Source: Paramacrobiotus metropolitanus
Lineage: Eukaryota; Tardigrada; Eutardigrada; Parachela; Macrobiotidae
Reading direction: 5' to 3'
Assembly (NCBI RefSeq): GCF_019649055.1
Contig: NW_026570547.1
Location: 1-49,529, forward strand
DNA: 49,529 bases
Both the position numbers and the translations under genes were made by a program. This document shows, in pieces, positions 20,019 to 30,701 of the stretch. The notes beneath the pieces are model-generated. The model did no database searches and was not told where the DNA came from. It saw only the letters and a program-made list of their open reading frames with translations. The stretch's first letter is position 1, and each line of letters starts with the position of its first letter.

Positions 20019-22525
20019 ATGCTGGTGTTGAGAGACTATGTGTTCGAGTGGAACGCCGTGGATGTCCTCGTTGATGGCCGGCTCCAACGCGGCGTCGTGA
20101 TCAACGCGGCCGATGGCGGTCTGGTTATTGACTTTGAGTGCACCACACGGCGCTCGCAGTTCATCGAGTACGGGCGCATCTTCCATTGCTTCTGCGACAC
20201 CTACGACCTGTGGGTCACCAAACCGGGGCAGGGGGCGGGCGGTGCGGAGGTACTGCTGCGGTACCATCCCACCGACTCCTGGACGTGGTATCCCGCACGA
20301 GTTGCGTCTACGGAATCCCGCGGCCATGCCTACGACGCAGCGGAATTCATGGAGGTGCAGCTGCCACACGGCAGCGTGATCGAGCTGGTCCCCTGCTTGC
20401 AAATCCGCGAGGTGGCGACGGCGGAATCACCGCGGCCGAGCGTAACGAAGGGCGACTTCGTCGTGCGTTGTTGCCCGCTGCCGGCCGTCTGCTGGTCCCA
20501 GGCTCCGCACTGGCTCGGGCAGATCTTCCAGCAGGAATTGAGTCGACATCCATCCACCTCGTTGTGCGCCGTGCTCAGCCAGGCAGTCCTCTATCTGCAA
20601 CAGCCAGAAAATACTCCGCTAACGCCTGCAAAACTGGTACGTTTTTGCTAGTTGTTTTTTTTTCAAATCGCACAGGGTCACTAAATTATTGTGGACGCCA
20701 TAAGTGGATTGATGAAATAGGGAAAGAAGATGTTAAGAACATTGCAGATACAATATAATTTAGTTTGTTGTCCTTCGCTACAAGGCAGCGCCTCCTTATA
20801 AGCTAAGACAGAGGAAATATGACAATATGGGATACATTCAAGTTACAACTACACTGAACATTACATTGTAGTAACTACAATTAAACAACGTTAAACAAGT
20901 ACACCCATTCAGGCCATTCTCGCACAAAAATATTAGGTCAATTTTCAGGTCGAAGCATTTTCTCACCATCATCCTTGAATATATTCAAGGAGTACTGCGA
21001 GTAAATATTCAAGGTGGTACCGAGGTAGTAGGTAAATAATAATACTATGTCACAGAGTCAGCCATCCATCAAGTACGGCTGTCCTTGGGGATCTGAGCGA
21101 GGTTTGCCGAAGCTGTAAGTATAATCTAGGGTTGTTGATACCAGGGAGACGGTTCCGTGAGGTATTCGCAAAAATTCTTTCATGGCCCGCTCTGATCATG
21201 GCCCACATAAATGAGGCCAGAAAAGTGCAGGGATCTTACAACGTATTTTGGGGTTCACATTATGCATTCTTGCAGGAGGAGCTGTACAACTGTGGCTGCG
21301 CTCGACCACTGCCACCGTCGCCTATGCTGCGGCAAAGCGAGCCCAGCTCCAGCCCGCCCAGGAAGCAGCGGAAGGTGGGCGGGGAATCTTTGCCCTTGCC
21401 CGCGGAGCTGCTGGTGGAGATCTTCCAGGCGCTGGATTCTATCGAGCGGCTCCGCTGTCGTCGTGTGTGCCACATGTGGAACAGCCTTCTCACCACGGCA
21501 TCGCGCTTTCCCGATGTGCGCGTATCGGGAAAAGATGGGTACTACGGCGACGTGCAACTGGACGATTGCGCCAAGTACTGGGTGCTGGCCTGTTTGCTGA
21601 AATGCCTGATGCCGGCCACCAAAATGGCCGTGGTCATGCAGGTGTGCGCCGATGATAGCCGCGACATTGCCCAGCCGATGAGATACGTCTTCAGCACCGA
21701 CCGCCTGCTGCCGACGCTAGTGTTCTATGATTGTGATTTTGGCGATGAGAATTCGAGCGCCCATATTATCATGCACCACGCAGCATATGTAGCCTTGGAA
21801 TATGCGTGCGGCAGAATAGTGTGGAAGCAGTGCCGTATCTTCTGCAGCAAACCGATCACCATCACGCAGCACGTCTTCAGCGTCTGCTCGCAGGAAGACA
21901 TGGAGATGCAGCTGTTTGATCTCTTTGAGCAGACCGTGGTTCGCGATCGGTCGCCGCTTGACTTACCGACGCTGGCGGGATGGATCGCCAAGGCCGTCGC
22001 GCATAATCGCGATTATTATGTTAGCATCATTTTAAAGGTAAGCTGGCCGTTTCTTTCTCCCTTACCAGGGGACATAAGAAGGCTTTAAATTCAGAAAAAT
22101 CCCATTTTTTTGGAGAAAGTTAAAATACAACCGTAGTATGCTTAAAATTATTTTTATCTGCAAAGGTCACCGGGGCGCTGTCACGTACGGGAACGAGAGA
22201 GTCGTTCCGTCTCTTTTTTAACCTTACTGTGGTAGTATATTAACTTTCTGCATAAGATGAGATCTGTTTACTCTTGAGCCAGCCTATGTGTCCTGGTTAG
22301 TGAATTCAGAATCAGTACGTCGTGCTCTGTTTGCAGACGCTGAACAGCTACCAGAGCGCCGATCCCCGTCCCACCACGGGAGTGGACGGTGTCCCATCTA
22401 GCCAATTTGGATTTGACGACGCTGACCCCACTGACGGCGGCATTTTTGACGGAGGAGCTACGTCCCTACGTGGTTGTCCTTTACAAGTAGTACTTTGGTG
22501 TTACATGCATTCACTCCGCGATTAA
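20019..22525 (+). CDS. Tudor-like/F-box family gene B, altered tail
   Basis: Exons are 20019-20636 (206 codons), 21276-22037 (254 codons) and 22337 onward. Introns are 20637-21275 (GTACGT..TTGCAG) and 22038-22336 (GTAAGC..TTGCAG), all phase 0. Exon 1 begins MLVLRDYVFEWNAVDVLVDG, then GGLVIDFEC, VLLRYHP, WTWYPARV and VQLPHGSVIELVPC. Exon 2 has LPAELLVEIFQALDSIERLR (F-box), then RRVCHMWNSLLTT, LLKCLMPATKMAV, LVFYDCDFG and IVWKQCRIF. The tail exon starts TLNSYQSADPRPTT as in sisters, but about 14 bases are missing right after it. The sister-like end (WTVSHLANLDLTTLTPLTAAFL, to 22490) is therefore out of frame, and the actual frame reads an unrelated end to 22525. The F-box and Tudor-like parts are intact, so a product with a changed tail is possible. 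Confidence 0.7.
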
Positions 22526-22529
22526 CAAG

Positions 22530-23810
22530 TTGGGAAATGCGAAAATGTATTTCGCGCTTATAACTAACATCTTGCGAAGCGGACAATATGTCGATGGTAC
22601 GGTAACGGGTTTATTTTTCTTATGCCTTTATACTCGTCCTGTGGGAATAGAAGGTTTGCGCTATTTTGCTTAGACATGTGAAGAAATCAGTATACCGCTG
22701 TTGAGTTTTGTAATGAGTTTTTGATATGATGTTGACAACGCGGATAAGCATTCATATTTCGCCGGCAGGCGGCAGATACCCTCATTTTAACTATAAGCAT
22801 CGAAAGGTTAAAACAAATAAATAATAACTCCACGAAGCGCTCGCTCAACAACATTCAGTCTGGAACAAACAGCACTTTTTGGCTAAACGCGCTGCAGTCC
22901 GCCCGATCAGCTCATCCACATCCGCCTCGCCAATGGAATTCGGTGCCCACTTCCGCCTGCGGATCGACACCCTTCAAGATTCTTCAAGACCCTGCACAAT
23001 GGAAATTCGTCTTGACAAATTTCTTTCTGATAGGCGATAGCCCTAAAATTCCCGGCGCTAGTTCTGTCCTTTGAATTTCTACTGAAACCTGTGAATCTGT
23101 CCCAAATCTTTCCGTTAGCACCAAATTGCTACTGATTTCCTTATGGGCTGTCCGCTCTTGTTCCGCGATAAAATGGTAACAAAATACACTGGTAGTACCT
23201 CCCTGAGGTGCGCTCACAGGGAGAAATAGGCAGCCTACCTGCACAATAAGGCAGTTTCTTTTTAAAATGATCTTGCTAGGTGTCACGCCGGAAGATTTTT
23301 CTAGTCCAAAAGATCCCGCAGCTGCATTTCGGTGGTATATTTGGACTGGACGTTGAACGAGTATTACGATGTAGGGACATCCATAACAGTACAAGTGCGT
23401 CGGGAGCCGGGCGACGTTTGCTCAACCACACGCATCTGGAATCTGGACCTGTCCTCAATTTTTCTGACCGATTAAAATTATCATGAGAAGTTGAGAACCA
23501 CTCGCATTCAGATTTCAGTGCGATGGAGCCATTCCATCCGTTCGAAGCACCTCTTCCTCGTTGGGACTAGTACTACTTTCCACAAAATTCATAAGCATGC
23601 AAAATTGCTAAGTAACTGCCATTTAAGCAACAGCAGCCATTCAAAATAAACGCAACTATTTGAATGACAAAAAGAAGCTCAAATCCGCATCTTACTACAA
23701 CTCCCAGAAGCGGAAACTGTCGGATATCTAACAACAAGCGCAACACTTTTCAACACTTGCCCAACACTAACCACCACAAGTCAATGCACGCAACAATGAA
23801 GCCCCCCAAG
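22530..23810. other. non-coding interval
   Basis: No supported gene lies in these 1.3 kb. Plus-strand stretches near 22860-22975 and 23320-23470 have a coding-like look but include stops and no motif I can defend. Confidence 0.35.
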
Positions 23811-23813
23811 TTC

Positions 23814-25852
23814 CTATCCAGAAAGAGAACGCATACGCGACGTGAGTGTATCCCTCAAAAGCGTCACTGTCAGTGGGGTCAGCGTCGTGACATCCAAATT
23901 GGCCGAGTGGGACACCGTCCACTTCCGGCCGCGGTACTGCGTGGTGGGACGGGGATCGGGGCTCTGGTAGGTGTTCAGGATCTGCAATCAGCGTTATGCA
24001 CTGACTTGCGGCTCTGTGAAGTCCGTGCTTTCTTAGTAAATAATGTATATTAACTCTTCACTAGTACGACAACTGAATGAATAATTAAGAAAAACACTAG
24101 TAAGTACAGTAATTCTACACTGGCAACGTTGCTAAGACAATACGCAATTATGTACGTACACCACAGGCTCTTAGAGGAGAGACAGAAACTATTGACTCAC
24201 CATTAAAACGTCATCAATACGGTATTCGAAGTGGCCAGCGACGGCTTTGGCGATCCATCCCGCCAGCGCCGGCACATCCAGCGGCTGCGTGGGGACCAGC
24301 GTCTTCTCAAAGTAATCGAACAGCTGCACCACCATGTCACCCGCGAGCGCTCGCTGAAGGCGTTCTGCGCGATGGTGATCGCCGTGCTGGTGATGATGCG
24401 GCACTCCCTCCACACCATTCGCTTGCACACAGACTGCACGGCCTCCTCCGCCACGAAGCCTATAGCATCATGGACAGAGTAATAGTTACCGCCGAGCTCA
24501 CAATCCTGGAACACCAGGGTCGGCAGCCGGCGACTGGTGTTGAACGTGTGATTTAGCGGCTCGGCAAGGTTGTGGGTCGTGTTGCCGTACAGCTGCATGA
24601 TCACCGCCTTCTTGGTGGCCGGGCGCAGGCATTTCTGCAGGCCGGCCATCACCCAGAACAAGCCTTCATCGCAGTCAGGCAGCCGACCATACTGCCCGTC
24701 CTTGCCGGAGACGCGCACATCGGGAAAGTAGGAAGAGGTGAGAAGAGTGTCCCATAGGGGACAGACGCGCCGGCAGCGGACGCGCTCGATGGAATCTAGC
24801 GCCTGGAAGATCTCTGTTAGCAGCTCTAATGGCAAGGACAAAGCTTCACCGTCCTCTTTGCGCCCATTCCAGGGTGGGCTTGGGATGGGTGTGCTTCCAA
24901 CGAGAACGGGCGGCAACGCGTGTCGTACAGCGCAGCCACGCTTGTGCACCTCTTTCTGCAAGAATTAACATTTACAGCTAACCGTTTCTGCACCAGAGGG
25001 GGTGTTTTGATAAAAAAATCATTTCCCGAAAGTCTAAAAAATTGTTACAGAAATGTTCTGCTTGACCAAATCTGAAATTTTGACGGAGCAACTGCTGTCT
25101 CTATATTTTCTGTCTAATGTCGAGCGAATTTTAATCCCAATCCACCGAGAGCCAATACTGCTGTCGACCATATTTCAATACACGTTTTAGTTTGGAGATT
25201 ATGCTTGGTAAAGCTATGAGTCTAGTATTGTGCACGGTCCCTTCCCATGTTAATTGGAACAAATTCTTCATTTGATGATATTTGTTGAGCGAAGCTCGCC
25301 TTGTACATATTGAGAAATAAAATTTGTTTTCAATATAATATATGGTCGCGTTGTAGAGTATATATTTTTAAGACCCATTATGGGCATGGATGGTCTGGAT
25401 AATTGTTATTTCCCTCCAGTCCACTTCACTGCCTGAAATGGCGAAGTCTTACAAGCTGTGCAGGCGACAGCGGAGTGTCATTCTGGCGCTGCAGATAGAG
25501 AATTTCCTGGCTGAGCACAGCGGTACACAGTATCTCGCAATCTAGGTAGCAGCCCATTTCGTCCTTGAACAGGTGCCCGAGCCAGTGTGGATCTTCGGAC
25601 CAGCAGGCGGCCGGCAGCGGGCAACAACGGATAACAAAGTCGTCCCTCGCTACGGGCCGCTGCTGAGGCTCTGCGACACGCATCTGCCCGCTGAGGAGCA
25701 GCTCGGTGACGGTGCCGTGGGGCAGCTGTACTTCCACGAACTCCGAGCGTCGTGTGGTGCAGCCAAAGTCGATAATTAAGCCGCCCTCCGCCCCGTTTAT
25801 AACGTAGCCGTGTTGCATCAGGCCGTCGACGTGCACTTGCACGGCGTTCCAT
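23814..25852 (-). pseudogene. Tudor-like/F-box family gene E, 5'-truncated
   Basis: Order on the minus strand: exon 1 remainder 25852-25453 (donor GTAAGA), intron, exon 2 24955-24201 (acceptor TTGCAG, donor GTGAGT), intron of 219 bp, tail exon 23981-23814. Exon 1 starts abruptly inside the family sequence (NAVQVHVDGL), exactly where the 670-bp repeat at 25853 begins, so the start codon and first ~15 codons are gone. The middle of exon 1 also lacks the VLLR..WTWYP segment. Exon 2 is 755 nt, one short of a whole number of codons. The frame slips at about 24335, after FSERSR, and the expected DMVVQLFDYFEKTLV continues one frame over. The F-box LPLELLTEIFQALDSIERVR is clear. The tail exon is open (ILNTYQSPDPRPTTQYRGRK). 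Confidence 0.7.
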
Positions 25853-26520
25853 CATCAGGTCTGATGTTTTCAAATGGAACTTAAAATTATTTCACACACT
25901 GGGTTTATTCAGAAAAATCTTGAATAAAAGCTAGGAAGATACAAGTTTTGAACATGGAACTAATTCTTCTTACGGAGAAAATCACTGAGCGTTGGAGTTC
26001 GAATGACTATATCCCAAAACCAAGAAAACCCAGTGTGTAGAATAATTTTTTCTTTCCAATGGTACCAAGGACGACCAATTCCATTGCGGCAGTGGAATGC
26101 AATACGCGTAAAACTCTCCGAACTTTACTTCCAGTAAATCAAGGTTTTCGGTTTTGCAAATGGTCCGCTGCATCGGTGGACCAGTTTGAGCAGACAACCA
26201 CGCTACCTGCAGGCTGCGCATGGCGTTCATGAAATCGCCGCCTGCGCACGGCTGCAGAGGTACGCAGACACGCAGCCCGCGTGCGGTTGGGTATGCTTCG
26301 ATTGAAACTGTGATGGCAGCTACGTGAATCGAACCGTGCTGCTGCACCCCTCCGTCGTTTTGGACCCGCGGTACCTTTTGGTTTTAGACGGATTTGGGTT
26401 TCTGTTCTGTTCTTTGCTTCTCAAAAGACTTCTCATTTTAAAAAGCATTTTTTTCTGTTCTAGAAAATGTAGTTACTGTAACTTCTCTGGGGATGAAGCA
26501 AAACCAGTCTATCGCCTTAA
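25853..26520. repeat. 670-bp dispersed repeat, copy 2
   Basis: This is the partner of 11951-12624. Its left end (CATCAGGTCTGATG, itself nearly palindromic) abuts exon 1 of gene E. On the far side (26521 onward) I do not find the missing start of that exon, so this is not a simple insertion. The minus-strand frame 26347-25982 is open for ~121 codons but has no recognised domain. Confidence 0.8.
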
Positions 26521-26978
26521 GTTTTCAGATTACAGTAAGTAGTTGCGTAAATTTGCAGCTGCCGCCTAATAGCCGCGGCTACGTTAATAACTGTCACGGT
26601 GTGTACTGCAACCGCCAGAAATGGCGATTGGCTACAGAAATTCCCCTGCTACTGGATTTTCTACTGGAAAATCAGTGACTGATGGTGTGATCTTGAATTT
26701 GCTCTCATGTATCCCCTTTTACGAATAAACACAACTGTTCTGTTTATTTATTACACACGTTACACATCTGCTTATGAATCGGATAAGATGTTCGTCCCTG
26801 AAAATTGGCCTTCTAATTTTGGGGGTGAGTGAATACCCGTTCGCCCACGAAGGAGGGCCCGCAGTCTGGGTTTGCTAAATAAAAGTTTTATTTATTATAA
26901 AACCCGATATTTGGGGCAGCCGTTGTCGTACACCGTGGGTTGTCGAGGATTTAGTCCTCTGACAGCAGCGACAGCGCA

Positions 26979-29900
26979 ATGCTGGTGTTCGGGGACGATG
27001 AAGCGGATGTGTGGGAGTGGAATGCCGTGGCCGTCCTCGTCGACGGTCGGCTGCAGCGCGGCGAGGTGATCAACGTGGCCGAGGGCGGCCTGATCGTGGA
27101 CTTCGGCTGCCGTGCACGGCGCTCGCAGTTTGTCGAGTACGAACGCATCTTCCGCTTCAGCAACCAGGACCTGTTCGGGTCCCCCGGAATGAAGCTGCTG
27201 GTGTTGCTGCGCTACCACCCGGACGACGCATGGACGTGGTACGCGGGACACAGTCTCCCCCTTCAATCTGACGGCTTTTTGGAGGACTTGGAATTCGTGC
27301 GGGTGGAGCTGCCCCAGGGGAACACCATGGAGCTGGTCCCCTACCCGCAGCTGCGTGAGCCCTTCACGGAGCGGCGCGTCCAGCGGGATGACTTTGTCAT
27401 TCGGTGGTGTCCGCTGCCGGACACCTACTCCTCGGCGGATCCACAACGGCTCAGGGAGCTGTTGGAGGAGAAAACGATCCAGTCCAGGCACTCCTGCAAT
27501 ATGCTGTGCACCGCCGTGCACAGCCAGGTAGTTCTCTATCTCCAACGACAGACTGATACTCCGCTGACAGCTGCACAGCTGGTAAGGGTGTAATGGGATC
27601 AAATCATCAGAGATCGTTTCAAATGTAGGACTGGCGCTATACCCCTCCCCCCAAATACAAGCCATCTCTTCCCCGAAATTAGTGCCCACTCCTAAGGTCA
27701 TTTGAAAATTATAATCCCCCCCCCCATAGACACCCATGGGCCGAATTATATGCTACACAGCCCATATTAGTCAATGCTAAAACAGTTAGTTTGAATAACT
27801 TTTTTTTAATAGGCAACAGCCAATGCTGAATGCACATAATATCGGTATGCTTCCGCAAGTTTACACTAATTAAAATGATTATTTGAGTAACTGAAGGCCC
27901 TGCCCGTAATTACAGCCCATCCCGTGAGGCGTTTGAAATATTTAACCCTGGGGCTCAAATTCGATAATTACGGTATATTGTTACCGTAAAAAGTTACAAA
28001 CATTTATCGAAAAACCGAATTTTATTTATGATAACAATATTTATCGCACAATTGTCGTGTATTGGCTGATTTTTTGATCGCTAACACCGCGCTAATATGT
28101 GCCGCCTGTACCTCTACCGTAGAGGTACAGGCGGCACACGCCCGGTGATTAATTTCCAGCGTAGAGGCTCTACGCTGGAAATTAATCACCGGGCGTGTAC
28201 AAGTGCTAATAAAAATTATGTCATTTTTTTGTTTGCAGGAAGAGCTGCTCAACTGGCGCTCTTCGCGTACTTTAGAGCTTGTGCGGCATCAATCAACGAC
28301 CAGCCCGCCTAGAACACGGCGAAAGGTGTGCGGAATGAATTCAGCGCTTCCGGTGGAACTCCTGGTAGAGGTCTTCCAGGCGTTGGACTCCATCGAGCGT
28401 GTCCGTGGTCGGCGGGTATGTCCACTATGGAACAGTATCCTCACCACGGAATCGCACTTCCCCGACGTGCGCGTCTCAGGCAAACCCGGGTAATATTTTC
28501 TTATTAATATAAAACACTACAGTAGCCAACTAGTTTTAATGTATATATCTCATCAGGCTATTGGCAAATTTTTTGGTTAAGAAAACTTTATACTTTTGTT
28601 GGTTTGAATTATGGGAGAAAGGTTCCCCAGCCTACTCGTAGGAATCGAACCCACGACGTACAATCTTAAAGCCTGGCGTTTTATCACCTGGCTATGAGCA
28701 ATTCAGCAAGTGCACAATAAATCATTTAAAATGTTTGATTATTATTATGATATTATTGTAGACATAGTATTTGCACGAACGATAAGACTACCCAGTTATG
28801 ATTCATCATTCCATCGCGCTTAGAATTCTGTCCACTTTACCGGCTAGTTCTCCTTCTCATGCATTTCTAGAATTCGGTCTTGTACTCAGCTTGCTACAGC
28901 TTGCATGTCCTTGATCAACTTATCCTAAACTCTTGCTTACAGCCTTGCTCCGTTTCTTGAACGCCTTGTCATTAAACATGCCTTGAGTTACGTTGTTGCG
29001 TTTGACCGCTTGGGATGAACCTGTGTCATCCCAATCGGAGCCACTTGTGTAATTATGTTAAGTCAGTTAAGAGCGTCCTCGGCCAGCAACGTTGCCGGCC
29101 GTGCCACCTTTCATCCCAACAGCCGCATAATCGTGGTAAAGACTGATCGTCAACCCACTAGAACAGCAGCCAGATAGGCTGTTGTTACAATACTATCCGA
29201 CTATGATATTATCCAATTATTAATATGATACTATCCAATTCCTTTTAAGGGAGAAATCTTACATGGCTACTGGAAAATTGTTTTGGTTAGGTATCACGGC
29301 AGACTGCCTGTGCGTGAAGAGGGCACGTACTGGGTGCTGGCCTGCCTGCTGAAATGTCTGACCCCCGCCACCCGGGTGGCGGTGGTCATGCACCTGACCG
29401 CGGATAACAACGGCAACGTTGCCGAGCCCATCAATCACACCTTCAACGCCCACCACCGGCTGCCGACGCTGGTGTTCTACGATTGTGAATTCGGGGATGA
29501 CCGCACGTTTGGCCGGGATGTTATCGTCGTCACGGCGCACGACGCCGCGCAATGTGCATGCCAGCGCATTCTGTGGAAGCATTGCCGCGTCTTCCACTCG
29601 TGTAGCGAGCCGATCGCCATCGCTCAGCATACCTTTAGCGTCCGCTGCAGACAAGACATGATGATGCAGATGTTTGAGCTCTTTGAGCAGACGCTGGTCT
29701 GGCCGCGGCCGCTCAACTTGCCGGAGCTGTCGGCATGGATCAGCAAGGCGGTCGCTGCCAACGAAGCACATATTATTGTAGTTATTTTAGGCGTGAGTCT
29801 TCCGTTTGGTTCTTTTTCGGATGATCGGGAAATTAATGCCGGGTACTGCTTGCAGACGCTCAAGTGCTGCCAGAGCGCCGATCCCCGTCCCACCACGCAG

Positions 29901-30023
29901 TACCGCGGGCGGGACTGGCAGGTGTCCCATCTGGCCGGTTTGGACGTCAGGACGCTGACGCCACTGACGGCGGCGTTTCTAACACAGGCACTCATAGAAC
30001 ATGTGCCTGTCCTTTACAAATAG
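26979..30023 (+). CDS. Tudor-like/F-box family gene C, intact (507 aa)
   Basis: Four exons give one open frame: 26979-27581 (201 codons), 28239-28489, 29291-29792 and 29856-30023 (56 codons with stop). Introns are 27582-28238, 28490-29290, 29793-29855, all GT-AG. The protein starts MLVFGDDEADVWEWNAV. Segments: two Tudor/Agenet-like stretches (residues ~12-60 and ~70-130), a conserved FVIRWCPLPDTY block, the F-box LPVELLVEVFQALDSIERVR, LRR-like LVFYDCEFG and ILWKHCRVF, and the tail TLKCCQSADPRPTTQYRGRD. The second intron (801 bp) splits codon Gly in GKPGYHGRLPV and is absent from sister copies; it contains a SINE. Intron 1 contains the paired palindromes. RRVC is kept, although the preceding Cys is Gly (RGRRVC). 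Probable SCF adaptor with a putative methyl-reader-like module. The Tudor assignment is tentative. Confidence 0.8.
27640..27975. repeat. repeat related to the 37.3-kb TIR element
   Basis: Many words match 37296-37574 in order: CATTTGAAA.TTATAA, CCCATGGG, AGCCCAT.TTAGTCAATGC, CCGTGAGGCGTTTGAAATATTT and the end TTCGATAATTACGGTA. The left terminal inverted repeat is lost. The copy lies in intron 1 of gene C and spreads its C-runs (27641-27730). Confidence 0.65.
28098..28198. repeat. two abutting perfect palindromes
   Basis: Palindrome 1 has 20-base arms 28098-28117 and 28119-28138 around a single base. Palindrome 2 has 31-base arms 28136-28166 and 28168-28198 around a single base. The two overlap by three bases, and no mismatch is seen in either. 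They sit in intron 1 of gene C, 40 bp before the exon-2 acceptor. Cruciform or hairpin RNA would be very stable. Confidence 0.95.
28610..28705 (-). repeat. tRNA-derived SINE, family 3
   Basis: On the minus strand this reads TAGCCAGGTGATAAAACGCC (A-box region) then GTGGGTTCGATTCCTACGAG (intact B box). It is related to the copy at 14085-14194 and lies inside the extra intron of gene C. Confidence 0.65.
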
Positions 30024-30029
30024 AACGTC

Positions 30030-30700
30030 GTTGCTGCGCGCAACGAATTTGTGGCATGCACTAAGGAAATACTTCGAGTTTTCTCATATCTCGGTTAACC
30101 CTCGGACTGTGCAAATAATAAAATAAATCAAAAAATAAAATCTGACCTAGCAGAATGCGAGTTCTGTATCGCAACGGAGCCAGGAGAGTTCTTTTTAGAT
30201 ACAGAACACTTTAACTCGGCCGTTCAATCAGCGGTAAGGGGGTGTGATCGAAACGTTACAGAACTTCCGGCTCTGTATCCGGTATCGTCCAGAACGCGTT
30301 TAAAGTGCCCTTCGAGTACAGCTACTGTCGAGTGTTGACTACGGGAAGTGTTTACGGAAATGACAATATGTTGCCGTGCTGCGAAAGGAACTCCTTTCTG
30401 AAATGCTGTACTGAAAGCCAGGATTGTTGTAACGTTTAATGCTATTATAACACCATAGAGCTGGTGACCTGACAACCACAGAAAACATCGTACCGCACTA
30501 GTAAAAAACACCGTACTAGCACTGTACTTAACCGAATTCCCAGTCCACATCGTGGTACAAGTTGTCGTACAACTCCGTGAAACAGGAGAGTGGCGGAACT
30601 GGGATAGAACTGAAGAACGCACAGTCATCACCGCAGTCTCGCCTTAACTGGCATATTACCATTTTGACCAAAGGTATCATATTGGGAGAAGTCTCCCAAA
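30030..30700. other. non-coding interval between genes C and D
   Basis: Genes C and D converge here. An AATAAA-type signal for gene C lies near 30118-30140 (AATAATAAAATAAATC). No further gene is supported; an open minus-strand frame at 30224-30631 shows no recognisable domain. Confidence 0.4.
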
Positions 30701-30701
30701 A

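Noticed and set aside
23320-23470. Fragment of a ligand-gated ion channel on the plus strand
   Set aside because: A Trp/Tyr/Asp-rich stretch vaguely recalls the extracellular domain, but key Cys and Pro residues are missing and the frame is short.
26895-27737. Long open minus-strand frame (280 codons)
   Set aside because: It is antisense to exon 1 of gene C. Similar antisense frames occur opposite the other GC-rich Tudor-like exons (9319-9777, 19848-20402), so they follow from codon composition.
30224-30631. Minus-strand frame of 135 codons
   Set aside because: No domain, no splice partners and no resemblance to neighbours; it could be chance.
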